The notes beneath the pieces are model-generated. The model saw nothing but the letters and a program-made list of their open reading frames with translations, was not told the origin of the DNA and searched no databases. Shown one piece after another: positions 9,588 through 17,477 of a stretch of 64,000 bases of DNA. The translations under genes were made by a program, and so were the position numbers. The stretch covers positions 372,001 through 436,000 of the forward strand of contig NZ_NSFV01000005.1 of the NCBI RefSeq assembly GCF_002295115.1, read 5' to 3'. Source of the stretch: Mesorhizobium sp. WSM4311. Its GTDB lineage: Bacteria; Pseudomonadota; Alphaproteobacteria; Rhizobiales; Rhizobiaceae. Position 1 is the stretch's first letter; the number at the start of each line of letters is the position of its first letter.

Positions 9588-9622
9588 CCTGTACAATCAC
9601 TACGGGGTACATTTTGTACAGG
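9588..9622. repeat. Inverted repeat CCTGTACAA / TTGTACAGG
   Basis: Perfect 9 bp arms at 9588-9596 and 9614-9622 with a 17-base centre that contains a further GGTACA. It lies between the parB-like gene and the next gene, 44 bases before its ATG. There is no T-run, so it is more likely an operator than a terminator. Confidence 0.6.
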
Positions 9623-9666
9623 GTGTCCCATGATCGGGGCGCTCTTTCCACATCTCGAAGGAGACA

Positions 9667-10449
9667 ATGAGACCAGATGAGAAAGCGTTGGCCGCGCTAC
9701 GGTTGCCCGGATGGGACCCGAATGGCCTTCACGACCAATACGTCACCCATGAGGCCGTCACGGCATTCATGGCGCAATACCTCGACCAGCGCCCAGACGG
9801 ACGACCGCTGTACGAGAAGAGCAGCCCGGTCGAACCATGGACCGGACCACGCAATGCAGCAGGCGAGCAGACCTACTTCCCATCGCTGTGGACCATCCTC
9901 GACACCGTGGTCGATCCCAGTGACCTGACCTCTGAGCAGGTCGCGCATCTGGTCATGACCTCGACCGAGAACGAGGGCTACACCCCAGCCGATTGGGAAG
10001 AGATGGTCGAGGGCATCAGGCTTGCGGCAAAGGTCCGCCAGGACAAGGACAAGCGAAGCAAGCGGCACAAACTCGACCACGACGACAGAGCCGAGCGAGG
10101 GGGGCGGGAACGAGTGACGCTCGACCACATACAAGGCCAGCGGGTGATCCCCGACGAGGCCCTTTCACAGCGCGCCAAGATGCGCCGAACGAAGTCACTG
10201 AAGGCAGCACAGGAAAGGAGGAAATTGAGACGAATGACAACCGAGGCGATCATGATCCAGCCGCGCAAAGATGAGTGGCGGGAGATGACGCCATCCGACG
10301 TGAAGCAATACCACCAGACCATCGACAAGCTGGTGGCTATGGGAACCCTCGACCCGCTCATGGTCGACGAGGAGACGAACCCCGAGGGGTCGCCGCTGGC
10401 GTACCTCTACCGCATGGGCCGAATGACCTCGAAGGGAGATCGAGCGTGA
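9667..10449 (+). CDS. Hypothetical protein of the element, 260 aa
   Basis: Not recognised. The product is soluble and charged: an N-terminal region with no obvious motif, a very basic central stretch (about residues 118-150, rich in Lys, Arg and His) and a C-terminal part with DVKQYHQTIDKLVAMGTLD. The basic segment suggests nucleic-acid contact, but that is inference. AAGGAG lies six bases upstream of the ATG at 9667. The stop overlaps the next gene (GTGA), and the downstream genes run the same way, so this is the head of a small element operon. Confidence 0.7.
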   Translation: MRPDEKALAALRLPGWDPNGLHDQYVTHEAVTAFMAQYLDQRPDGRPLYEKSSPVEPWTGPRNAAGEQTYFPSLWTILDTVVDPSDLTSEQVAHLVMTSTENEGYTPADWEEMVEGIRLAAKVRQDKDKRSKRHKLDHDDRAERGGRERVTLDHIQGQRVIPDEALSQRAKMRRTKSLKAAQERRKLRRMTTEAIMIQPRKDEWREMTPSDVKQYHQTIDKLVAMGTLDPLMVDEETNPEGSPLAYLYRMGRMTSKGDRA

Positions 10450-10835
10450 CCCCGGATTGGATCAAGCGGCGGGACCACGTTGCGACCTATCCCGCCCGTG
10501 AGGCAGCCCTTGACTTAGTCGAATGGATCAAGGCGGACGACTGGGAAAGCGTCTCGGAGCTAGATCGGAGACTGGCCGAGATCGGCATCACATGGACCGA
10601 GAGTTTCAATGCGGCTGCCGAGCGATGTTTCGAGGTCTATGGCTATCCCGAACTAGAGGCAGTGGCGGTCGCCCGGCGTGTTGTCGAGGCATTCATGCGG
10701 CCCAGCCTACCAACGGCACGTGGACGGGTCACCGGAGGCAGCAGCGGCCTTTCTGGACCGACTACCCAAGCCGGCCTTAGCGCGCGCCCTGAAAGCCCTG
10801 TGACGACGACCTACGGGTTCACTCGCCGGGCATAG
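10446..10835 (+). CDS. Hypothetical protein of the element, 129 aa
   Basis: Not recognised. The GTG start overlaps the preceding stop (GTGA) and has GGGAG seven bases upstream. The N-terminal 85 residues look helical and globular (DWIKRRDHVATYPAREAALD, then WESVSELDRRLAEIG), while the tail is low-complexity, rich in Ser, Gly, Thr and Arg. No catalytic or membrane signature. Coupling to the previous gene suggests a shared role. Confidence 0.6.
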   Translation: MTPDWIKRRDHVATYPAREAALDLVEWIKADDWESVSELDRRLAEIGITWTESFNAAAERCFEVYGYPELEAVAVARRVVEAFMRPSLPTARGRVTGGSSGLSGPTTQAGLSARPESPVTTTYGFTRRA

Positions 10836-10920
10836 CACCCACACCAAAACCAAGCCTACCCGCACCCCGAAGCAATGACGCGCCGGGGGCGATCAATCAC
10901 GACCAATCGAAGGAACCACC

Positions 10921-11364
10921 ATGACCCATTACGACGACAACCCGAACAAGTACCAAACCGACAACACCCTCGTGGCCAAGGCCATGTTCCGGGCACAGGA
11001 AGCACAGGCCGACGCTGACAGGGCCAAGCAAGACGCGCTTGCCGCCGAAGCGACAGAACGCGCCAAGCAGGAGGAGATTGACCGTGCCGTCGAACTCTCG
11101 ATGTCCCGCATGAACCAGCAGCTTCAGGCCCAGCGCATGGGTGTGAAGACCCAAGGAGCGGTCCGGTCTCAGGATGTCGGCTTCGTCCCCCCAATGGCAG
11201 AGGTCGAGAAGACCCCGATCAAGGTTCTCGGTGGTATCGAGGTCTCGTTTCAGCAAGCAAAGGACATGGCTGAGGTCGGGCAGATCACGCAGGCCGAGTT
11301 CAACAGGGCCGTGGTCGACGGGCTGGCTGCCCGTGGATACGCCGCACCGAAGGGTTTCAAATAG
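10921..11364 (+). CDS. Hypothetical coiled-coil protein of the element, 147 aa
   Basis: Not recognised. Residues 17-70 are Ala/Glu/Gln/Lys-rich with heptad spacing (FRAQEAQADADRAKQDALAA), which suggests a coiled coil. The C-terminal third (KVLGGIEVSFQQAKDMAEVG) looks like a small helical domain. GGAACC precedes the ATG at 10921. Short helical proteins of this kind are common in phage structural or accessory regions, but no family can be named. Confidence 0.65.
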   Translation: MTHYDDNPNKYQTDNTLVAKAMFRAQEAQADADRAKQDALAAEATERAKQEEIDRAVELSMSRMNQQLQAQRMGVKTQGAVRSQDVGFVPPMAEVEKTPIKVLGGIEVSFQQAKDMAEVGQITQAEFNRAVVDGLAARGYAAPKGFK

Positions 11365-11408
11365 CCGCAGCGACCGAGACGGAGGGGGCGGCCGATAAGG
11401 CCGCTTCC

Positions 11409-11846
11409 TTGTCGACTGCGGATGACAAGACCGACGACGCTGACACCGATGAGGAATTGACCGACGACGACAAGGACGAGAAGCAGCATGCCGAGTTTGT
11501 CCGCATGGCCGACCAGAGCCTTGACAGATTTCGAGAGACGCACAGTGAACCTCAACAGCAATTCATCGTGGACGCCTTCGTGGAGACCGGAGAGATACCG
11601 ACCGGCGAAGCCTTCGGGATCGAGGAGGTTGAGGCGGCTGTGGTCATGGTGGCTTTCGAGCAGCATCTGGACCGCAATGTGCTTCGGCAGCATGGGCTGA
11701 CGATGGCGACGTACATGGAGCATGTCGACGACGCTGATCTCCCGGCGCTGCGCAGGGCTGCCGCCAAGGGTGAATGGCACGTCTTCCATAGCCACGCCCA
11801 AGTCATAGCAGCGGCCCGTAAGGACGGTTCGGCCTACAGCGACTAA
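11409..11846 (+). CDS. Hypothetical acidic protein of the element, 145 aa
   Basis: Not recognised. The first 25 residues are strikingly acidic (Asp/Glu with Thr and Lys); the rest appears helical (FIVDAFVETGEIPTGEAFGI). An in-frame stop at 11397 restricts the start to the TTG at 11409 or later, and only a weak AAGG precedes it, so the N-terminus is uncertain. Acidic small proteins on mobile elements can be DNA mimics or anti-restriction factors, but nothing here proves that. It ends 4 bases inside the oppositely oriented BRO-N gene. Confidence 0.55.
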   Translation: MSTADDKTDDADTDEELTDDDKDEKQHAEFVRMADQSLDRFRETHSEPQQQFIVDAFVETGEIPTGEAFGIEEVEAAVVMVAFEQHLDRNVLRQHGLTMATYMEHVDDADLPALRRAAAKGEWHVFHSHAQVIAAARKDGSAYSD

Positions 11847-12283
11847 TCCCTCACGAGGGGTAAATTCTGCCCCCTCCCGATGCATCGCCCCAAGAGGTGC
11901 GTCGGGGGCGGGGCCTTCTCCTCCCCGACGACGTACATGCCGTCCTTGCGGATGGCCGCCAGCACCACCTTGGTCACCCAGTCTTGGAACGGTTTGGCCT
12001 GCGGCTTATCCGACCGCATGACCAGCTTGTAGAGGCCGCTCTCGGAGATGAGGGTTACCCATGCCATGTTCCCCTCGAACAGAGAGCCGGTAGGCAGACT
12101 ACCATCTCTCTTCGCCACCACGCGCTTCTCATCGGCGGTGAGGTTTGATTTCAGGTGGTAGCGCAGATTGTCGAGCGTCCAACCCAACGGGGCGCTGACG
12201 TCACTCGCCACGAACCACGGGTTGCCGTCGATGGTCACCACGCGGATGGCCGAGGTGTTCAGGCTTTGTGGAAATCGCTCCAC
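11843..12283 (-). CDS. BRO-N domain protein (phage antirepressor type)
   Basis: A 146-residue protein consisting mostly of a BRO family N-terminal domain: IRVVTIDGNPWFVASDVSAP at the start, then TLISESGLYKLVMRSDKPQA and FQDWVTKVVLAAIRKDGMYV, which are the family's conserved blocks. The short C-terminal tail has no second domain such as ANT or KilA-C. Phage BRO-N proteins act as antirepressors or DNA-binding regulators. It is transcribed towards the four unknown genes and sits near the right end of the element. Confidence 0.85.
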   Translation of the reverse strand: MERFPQSLNTSAIRVVTIDGNPWFVASDVSAPLGWTLDNLRYHLKSNLTADEKRVVAKRDGSLPTGSLFEGNMAWVTLISESGLYKLVMRSDKPQAKPFQDWVTKVVLAAIRKDGMYVVGEEKAPPPTHLLGRCIGRGQNLPLVRD

Positions 12284-12386
12284 TGCCGGGATGAAAATTA
12301 CTGATTTGATCCGACAGACCGGGTCGCGCTAACCCTGCCGCCGCCACGGCAACGGGCCGGGCAAGCGAGAGAGGGAATGCACCGGA

Positions 12387-12533
12387 ATGCACGTTGAGAC
12401 GAAGCGCCTCGAACTGGAACTGACCCGCCGCAGCCTGTTCATCAGGGTGACCCTAAAGAGCGGGACGTGGGAGACCTTCAGGGACTGGTCTGGGCAGGGG
12501 CTGTCAGCCACATCGTGGACCGTGGCGGCTTGA
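12387..12533 (+). CDS. Possible small protein, 48 aa
   Basis: An ATG-TGA reading frame beginning MHVETKRLELELTRRSLFIR, with a GAGAGGG about 11 bases upstream. It is divergent from the BRO-N gene and is the only credible frame in the right end of the element. Composition is protein-like, but there is no family support; it could be a chance frame. Confidence 0.3.
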   Translation: MHVETKRLELELTRRSLFIRVTLKSGTWETFRDWSGQGLSATSWTVAA

Positions 12534-12664
12534 CCGAGGTCCACTGGTAGGCCATTTTAGAGGTCCACCGCAACCCGGACCCCGGAGACGCTTAGACGTC
12601 GCAATTCCTTGGAACGTATGGCCTTGCGCCAGATCGACAGATGGTTCGATACTGTTCTGTCACG

Positions 12665-12680
12665 CCTCTTCTGGGCACCA
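12665..12680 (+). repeat. Right attachment repeat
   Basis: CCTCTTCTGGGCACCA, the exact 16 bp duplicate of the tRNA-Leu 3' end. It marks the right boundary of the element and the return to core chromosome. Confidence 0.9.
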
Positions 12681-12717
12681 AATTCCCGTTTCGAACCGTT
12701 CGATGGTTCAGAAACCC

Positions 12718-12752
12718 AAAGAAAAAGCCCGGTTCGTCCGGGCTTTTTCTTT
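12718..12752 (+). terminator. Terminator, probably the original one of tRNA-Leu
   Basis: A perfect 15 bp stem (AAAGAAAAAGCCCGG, loop TTCGT, CCGGGCTTTTTCTTT) with an A-run and a T-run. It lies 38 bases beyond the right attachment repeat with no gene of its own upstream. Removing the element would place it about 40 bases after the tRNA-Leu gene, so it is best read as that gene's displaced terminator. Confidence 0.85.
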
Positions 12753-12783
12753 GTCCGGCATATCGGCGTTGTCCGGTGCCCGA

Positions 12784-12801
12784 CTGTCAGCGAACTGACA
12801 G
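12784..12801 (+). promoter_or_regulatory. Tandem CTGWCAG box, candidate response-regulator site 1
   Basis: CTGTCAGCGAACTGACAG, read as two direct CTGWCAG units 11 bp apart, upstream of the cytochrome b561-PepSY-regulator-kinase operon. A closely matching site (CTGACAGCCAATTGTCAG on the - strand, 19150-19133) precedes the FMN-binding protein operon. Tandem direct repeats with a helical-turn period are what OmpR/PhoB-type regulators bind. Confidence 0.55.
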
Positions 12802-12972
12802 GTTCCTCCAGCCAATGTCTCGCCGGGTCGCGATCGTCAATGCCCGGTTCCACAACCGCTCTCGTCGGGCCAACCGTCACGGCCCCCTCGATTGCCGTCG
12901 AAGGGACCGACCCGACAAAGCTTTGACATGATCGCGGCTAGTTTAGAAACATTCAAAATTGGACAGCCTTGC

Positions 12973-13515
12973 ATGAATCCTACCTACACAAGCGCACAGA
13001 AGGCCATTCATTGGGCCGTGTTTCTGCTGGTTATCGGCCTTTACGGCCTGACTTATGTCGCGGATATCTTTCCACGCAACGACCCCGGCCGGGCACTCGT
13101 CTGGTGGTTCCACATCTCGTTCGGGATGCTGCTGTTGGCGCTGGTCGTCATCCGCATTGGCCTGCGCCTGATCTTGGGAACCCCGGGGCTGCCGCGGGAC
13201 ATGTCGGAGCTGGAACGATGGGTGGCCAAGGTCGCGCATCTCGTGCTTTACGGGCTGCTTGTCGCCATTCCGGTTCTTGGCATCCTGGTGACCTGGTACA
13301 GGGGCGACGCCTTGAGTTTCTTCGGCCTCTTCACCATCCCGGCTCCGGTCTCCGCGGACAGCGCCACGGCCCGAACCATAAGGGAATTGCACAGCCTCTG
13401 CGCCAATCTGATCCTGATCGTTGCCGGTCTGCACGCGGCGGCTGCGCTCTGGCATCACTATATCCGCGGGGACGACGTGCTCAAGCGTATGCTGCCGGGG
13501 ACAACTGGCCCCTGA
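12973..13515 (+). CDS. Cytochrome b561 family protein
   Basis: A 180-residue integral membrane b-type cytochrome with four hydrophobic helices. Candidate heme ligands are the His in AQKAIHW on helix 1, WFHISFG on helix 2, VAHLVLYG on helix 3 and LHAAAALWHHY on helix 4. Such proteins move electrons between the quinone pool and periplasmic partners. It opens an operon with a PepSY-like protein and a two-component system. The ATG at 12973 fits the family N-terminus; a TTGACA at 12923-12928 argues against the earlier ATG at 12928. Confidence 0.88.
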   Translation: MNPTYTSAQKAIHWAVFLLVIGLYGLTYVADIFPRNDPGRALVWWFHISFGMLLLALVVIRIGLRLILGTPGLPRDMSELERWVAKVAHLVLYGLLVAIPVLGILVTWYRGDALSFFGLFTIPAPVSADSATARTIRELHSLCANLILIVAGLHAAAALWHHYIRGDDVLKRMLPGTTGP

Positions 13516-13623
13516 TTGCAAGGCAACGTCGGCGGGCGATGCCCTTTGCCGTGTTTGCGGACCAGGAGACAAGGCCAGGTGACGAGCCGGATTGAAACAC
13601 AAGGTCTGCTGCATGGCCCTCGG

Positions 13624-13950
13624 ATGAAACCGATGCTGAAACATCTGGCGACGGCGAGCCTGGTCGGGCTTGTCCTGCTTCGACCGGTCCACGCCCGCGC
13701 GGACGAGGATGACGATGGCGATCACGACCGGGCGCGGGACCTTTACGAGCGTGGCGAAATAAAGGGCCTGGCCAATATCCTTGGCGTGGTTCACGCCGAT
13801 GCACCCGGCGACATCGTGGCCGTCGATTTCATCCGGATCGGCGACCGCTGGGTCTATCGCTTCCAGGTCGTCGCCCCTGACGGACGCCGCAGGATCGTTG
13901 ATGTCGATGCCGGCGCCGGCGTGCTGATGCGCGGCAGGGGCGGTGACTGA
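13624..13950 (+). CDS. Exported PepSY-like protein
   Basis: A 108-residue protein with a signal peptide (MKPMLKHLATASLVGLVLL, cleavage probably after HARA) followed by an acidic Asp-rich stretch and one domain with the PepSY pattern: LYERGEIKGL at the start and GDRWVYRFQVVAPDGRRR then IVDVDAGAGV at the end. PepSY domains occur in periplasmic sensors and electron-transfer proteins. The stop overlaps the response-regulator start by one base. It may be a periplasmic input or partner for the adjacent sensor kinase; that is inference. Confidence 0.72.
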   Translation: MKPMLKHLATASLVGLVLLRPVHARADEDDDGDHDRARDLYERGEIKGLANILGVVHADAPGDIVAVDFIRIGDRWVYRFQVVAPDGRRRIVDVDAGAGVLMRGRGGD

Positions 13951-14615
13951 TGAAGATACTGCTTGCCGAAGACGAGCCGCGCATCGCCAGCGACATCGCG
14001 GCGGTGCTCAAGGCCGCGGGGATGGCCGTCGATACCGTGCGCGACGGAGAGGCCGCCTGGTTCGCGGGCGACGTCGAGAATTACGACGCGGCGATCCTCG
14101 ATCTCGGATTGCCGAAACTCGATGGCCTGACCGTGCTGAAGCGCTGGCGGGCCAACACGCGCCGCTTTCCCGTCCTGATCCTGACGGCGCGGGGCCTCTG
14201 GACCGAGCGCGTCGAAGGCATCAATGCGGGCGCCGACGACTACCTGCCCAAGCCGTTCGAAATGGACGAACTGCTGGCGCGGCTGCGCGCGATCCTTCGC
14301 CGTTCGACAGGCCAGGCGGCGCCGGTGCTGAAATCCGGACCGCTGCTCCTCGACACGCGCCAGATGCGCATCTCGCTGCGCGGCGTTGCCGTCGCATTGT
14401 CGCCGCTGGAATACCGGCTGATGGCGTTCCTGATGCATCATGCCGGGCGCGTGGTGGCGCCGACCGAACTCGCCGAGCATCTCTACGATTCCGGCAATGA
14501 TCGCGATCCGAACACAATCGAGGTCATTGTCGCGCGCCTGCGCCGCAAGCTCGGCAACGACGTCATCGAGACTCGGCGCGGGTTCGGATATTTCGTCCCC
14601 GACGAGCCGTCCTGA
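13950..14615 (+). CDS. OmpR-family response regulator
   Basis: A 221-residue regulator. The receiver domain has acidic residues at EDE 7-9, the phospho-acceptor Asp at residue 51 (AILDLGLP) and Lys at 101 (YLPKPFEMDELL). A C-terminal winged-helix DNA-binding domain follows (LSPLEYRLMAFLMHHAGRVV, then IEVIVARLRRKLG). It overlaps the PepSY gene by one base upstream and the kinase start by one base downstream. Its likely targets are the tandem CTGWCAG boxes in front of its own operon and of the flavoprotein operon. Confidence 0.93.
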   Translation: MKILLAEDEPRIASDIAAVLKAAGMAVDTVRDGEAAWFAGDVENYDAAILDLGLPKLDGLTVLKRWRANTRRFPVLILTARGLWTERVEGINAGADDYLPKPFEMDELLARLRAILRRSTGQAAPVLKSGPLLLDTRQMRISLRGVAVALSPLEYRLMAFLMHHAGRVVAPTELAEHLYDSGNDRDPNTIEVIVARLRRKLGNDVIETRRGFGYFVPDEPS

Positions 14616-15958
14616 TGGGCAATTCGATCCGCTTCAGGCTCTGGTCGGCGGCCACCATTTCGATCCTCGTCGCCCTTGCCATTGCCGGGGTCGGGCTGCG
14701 CTATCTGTTCGAGCTGAATGTCGAGAGGCGTATCGTCGGCGAACTGACCGCCGATCTCAATGAACTGATCGGCGCGACCAGCTTCGCGGCCAACGGCCAG
14801 CTTTCGGTCGCCCCGGGCCTGACCGACCCGCGCTTCACCAATCCGCTGTCGGGTCATTACTGGCAGGTGGAAGACCTGGCCAGCCATAGCCTGGTGCGCT
14901 CGCGTTCGTTATGGGACGCAAAGCTTGCATTGCCCGACCAGGGCGCCAGCGGCGAACTGAGAACGATCGAGGAGCTCAAGGGGCCTGGCGACGAACTCAC
15001 CGTAGCCGTCGTGCGCACCATAACCGATGCCGACGGCCGGTCGTTTCGCGCCATCGTGGCGGAAGATCATGGCAGCGTCACAGTGTCGGTGCGCGAATAT
15101 GTACGCGATCTCATCCCGGCGCTCATCCTGCTCGCCGCCGCCCTCATGGCGGCCTTCTTCGTCCAGATCACCGTTGGCCTCGCGCCGCTGGAAAGCCTGC
15201 GGGACGCCGTTCGAAACGTGATCGCGCAGCGGACGGCACGACTGGACGTGGCGGCGCCGAGCGAGGTGCAGCCGCTCGCCGACGAAATCAACCGCCTCCT
15301 CGATGCGCAGGAGAAGGCCCTTGCACGCGCCCGGTCGCGCGCCACCGACCTGGCGCATGGCCTGAAGACGCCACTGCAGGTGCTGTCGGCCGACATCCGG
15401 GCCCTGCGCGGCAAGGGCGAGACCGAGCTGGCCGACGAGATCGAGAAGAGCGCTGGAGCGATCCGACGTCATGTCGAGCGCGAACTCGCGCGCGCCCGTC
15501 TGGCGCCCGGCGTTTCCGGCAAGGCATCGTGCCGCGTCAGGGAAGCCGCGGCCGGCGTCATCGCCGTCATCAAGCGCACGCCGGGCGGCAAGCAGCTCTC
15601 GTTCCGGATCGACGCCGCGGAGGATTTCATGGCGCCGGTCGACGAGGGCGACCTTTCGGAAATCCTCGGCAATCTGGTCGAGAACGCGGCGCGCTTCGCA
15701 AGATCCTCCGTCCGGGTCAAGGCGTGGGCAACCGGCGGCGAGGTGTCCATCGCCGTCGCCGACGACGGCCCGGGTATCCCCGACGCGGACCGGGAATCCG
15801 CCCTGTCACGCGGGGTGCAGTTGGACAGCAAGGGCGGCAGCAGCGGGCTGGGCCTGGCCATCGTCGCGGACATTGTCGAAGCCTATGGCGGACGGCTGAC
15901 GATGAGCAACGCCGACCCCGGCCTGGTCGTGACCATCACCCTGCCCCGGCAAGGTTGA
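14615..15958 (+). CDS. Sensor histidine kinase
   Basis: A 447-residue inner-membrane kinase: transmembrane helix 1 at about 9-31, a periplasmic domain at about 32-165, helix 2 at about 167-190, a HAMP-like linker, and a dimerisation domain with phospho-accepting His248 in DLAHGLKTPLQ. The ATPase domain has the N box LGNLVENAARFA, G1 DDGPGIP and G2 SSGLGLAIV. It is of the PhoQ/QseC type. The signal is unknown; the neighbours suggest redox or metal status of the periplasm. It ends 7 bases from the facing RnfD-reductase gene. Confidence 0.93.
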   Translation: MGNSIRFRLWSAATISILVALAIAGVGLRYLFELNVERRIVGELTADLNELIGATSFAANGQLSVAPGLTDPRFTNPLSGHYWQVEDLASHSLVRSRSLWDAKLALPDQGASGELRTIEELKGPGDELTVAVVRTITDADGRSFRAIVAEDHGSVTVSVREYVRDLIPALILLAAALMAAFFVQITVGLAPLESLRDAVRNVIAQRTARLDVAAPSEVQPLADEINRLLDAQEKALARARSRATDLAHGLKTPLQVLSADIRALRGKGETELADEIEKSAGAIRRHVERELARARLAPGVSGKASCRVREAAAGVIAVIKRTPGGKQLSFRIDAAEDFMAPVDEGDLSEILGNLVENAARFARSSVRVKAWATGGEVSIAVADDGPGIPDADRESALSRGVQLDSKGGSSGLGLAIVADIVEAYGGRLTMSNADPGLVVTITLPRQG

Positions 15959-15965
15959 TCGACGC

Positions 15966-17477
15966 TCAGGCAAAGCCGGGGAAATAGTCGACCTTTATCT
16001 TCGAGCGGCGAACACCCATGCCCAGCAGCGTGTCGCGCAGCGCCTTGACCATGGCCTGGGGGCCGGAAATGTAGAAGGTCCGCTCCAGATAGTCGGGGAT
16101 GGCCAGGCGCACCAGGCGCGCGTCGATATAGCCGGGATACTGGCCCCGCTCGGCCCCCCGGGCCACGGCAAGCACCGTCCTTATGCCCAGTTCCCGTCTC
16201 GCCGCGCCGAGCACATCGCGATAGGCGATGTCCTGCTGGGTCTCGGCCCCGTAGAGGACGACGATCGGCCGCCTTTCACGGCTGTCGATGAGATATTGCA
16301 GCATCGAGCGGAATGGCGTGATGCCGATGCCGCCGGCCAGGAAGGCAACCTTGGTTTGGCGATTGGCCGGCAATGTGAAGTCGCCGGCCAGTTGGGAGGC
16401 ATGGATCGTGCTCCCCGGCTTCATTGTGCCCAGCATTTGCTTGAAGGCGCTCGATTGCGGGTAGAACTTGACCCCGAGCCGTATGGATTGCTCCGTGGGC
16501 GCCGACGCCACCGTGAAATAGCGGCGGTTGCCGCGACTGTCCGATCGGTCGAGCCCAAGTGTCCATTCCAGATACTGTCCAGCCTGGAAGGCAAGCTTTC
16601 GCGGTGACCTGAAGATGAAATCATAGCTGTCGACCGCCGATTGCTCGATGCGCTCGAGCGTCAACACGAAGCGTCCCCTTGGGCTCACCGCGTAGGCAAA
16701 CAGATTGCCGGTCAGAAGCGCCAGTTCCGGCGTGAAATAGAACGAGCCGACATGGATGTTTGGCGCGAACAGGAAGCCGACGATGGCGGCGAAGGCGATG
16801 CGCGGCCACCGTGTGGTCGGCGCGGTCAGCGGCTCGGTCAGCATCACGAAGGCGAAGAACAGCAGCGGCGACGAGCCCAGCGTCTCCGTCAGCGCGGCGG
16901 CGTACTGCGACGGCTCGGTGGTTGCCAGGATTGTCGTCAGCGCGACGACACCGAAGGTGGCGACCAGATCGAGCCGGCGCAGCTTGCGCACCATGAGGAG
17001 GCCGCCGACAAGCACGACGGGAAGCAATGGCAGATTGCCGCCGACCCACCAGCTGGCCGGCTGGTCGAGCAGCAGCGCGGTCAGCGCCACGCCCAGCGCT
17101 GCGGGATTGAACAGGTGTTTCCCGCCGATGGCGAGGATGAACTTGGATGAAATCGCCCAGACGCAGGCGAACACCACCGCGCATATCCCCTTGAGGTCCG
17201 TGGCGGCCACCGGATCGAGGATGAGCGCCAGGATGAGGGCGGTGATGTAGACGGACTCGGTGTTGGCCGGAACCTTGAAGACGGCCGCAAAAACCCTGTT
17301 GGTGACCCAGCAGGCAGCCAGCATCAGCCCCGTCGTGAAGGAGAGCATGACCGGATCATGCGGCACCAGCTTGAGGAAGCCGAGCACGACGGCCGTGCCC
17401 AGCAGGGCGATCAGGTAATAGAGGACCAGCCGGTACATGGTCTGATGGTCGAGAAGCCGGTCGATGGTCTTGATCAT
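15966..17477 (-). CDS. RnfD/NqrB-like membrane protein fused to ferredoxin-NADP reductase domain
   Basis: A 503-residue fusion. Residues 1 to about 265 form a polytopic membrane domain of the NqrB/RnfD type, with the family motif GGKHLFNPAALG and the late segment MLTEPLTAPTTRW. Residues about 280-503 form a ferredoxin-reductase module with the FAD motif RYFTVASAP, the NAD(P)-binding GGIGITPFRSM and the C-terminal YISGPQAM. No SGAT flavinylation motif is visible in it. It probably takes electrons from NAD(P)H through FAD and the membrane to the exported FMN protein. The ATG at 17477 overlaps the apbE stop (ATGA) and is preferred to a TTG at 17486. Confidence 0.85.
   Translation of the reverse strand: MIKTIDRLLDHQTMYRLVLYYLIALLGTAVVLGFLKLVPHDPVMLSFTTGLMLAACWVTNRVFAAVFKVPANTESVYITALILALILDPVAATDLKGICAVVFACVWAISSKFILAIGGKHLFNPAALGVALTALLLDQPASWWVGGNLPLLPVVLVGGLLMVRKLRRLDLVATFGVVALTTILATTEPSQYAAALTETLGSSPLLFFAFVMLTEPLTAPTTRWPRIAFAAIVGFLFAPNIHVGSFYFTPELALLTGNLFAYAVSPRGRFVLTLERIEQSAVDSYDFIFRSPRKLAFQAGQYLEWTLGLDRSDSRGNRRYFTVASAPTEQSIRLGVKFYPQSSAFKQMLGTMKPGSTIHASQLAGDFTLPANRQTKVAFLAGGIGITPFRSMLQYLIDSRERRPIVVLYGAETQQDIAYRDVLGAARRELGIRTVLAVARGAERGQYPGYIDARLVRLAIPDYLERTFYISGPQAMVKALRDTLLGMGVRRSKIKVDYFPGFA

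Larger units (their letters stand above)
4982..12680. mobile_element. Integrative element in tRNA-Leu, about 7.7 kb
   Basis: Bounded by exact 16 bp direct copies of the tRNA 3' end. The tyrosine integrase gene starts about 90 bases inside the left end, the normal arrangement for tRNA-targeted islands. Inside are a PadR/membrane pair, a serine recombinase, a ParB-like protein, four unrecognised genes and a BRO-N protein. No capsid, terminase, conjugation or recognisable replication initiator gene is visible, so it may depend on a helper or be a degraded prophage/plasmid remnant. Base composition looks less GC-biased than in the flanks. Confidence 0.85.

Noticed and set aside
4982..12680. Complete prophage
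   Set aside because: No capsid, portal, terminase, tail or lysis genes are visible; only integrase, BRO-N and unknown genes.
15966..17477. Covalent flavin site in the RnfD/NqrB-like domain
   Set aside because: No S/T-G-A-T motif is visible in its sequence; the only one in the operon is in the exported FMN protein.
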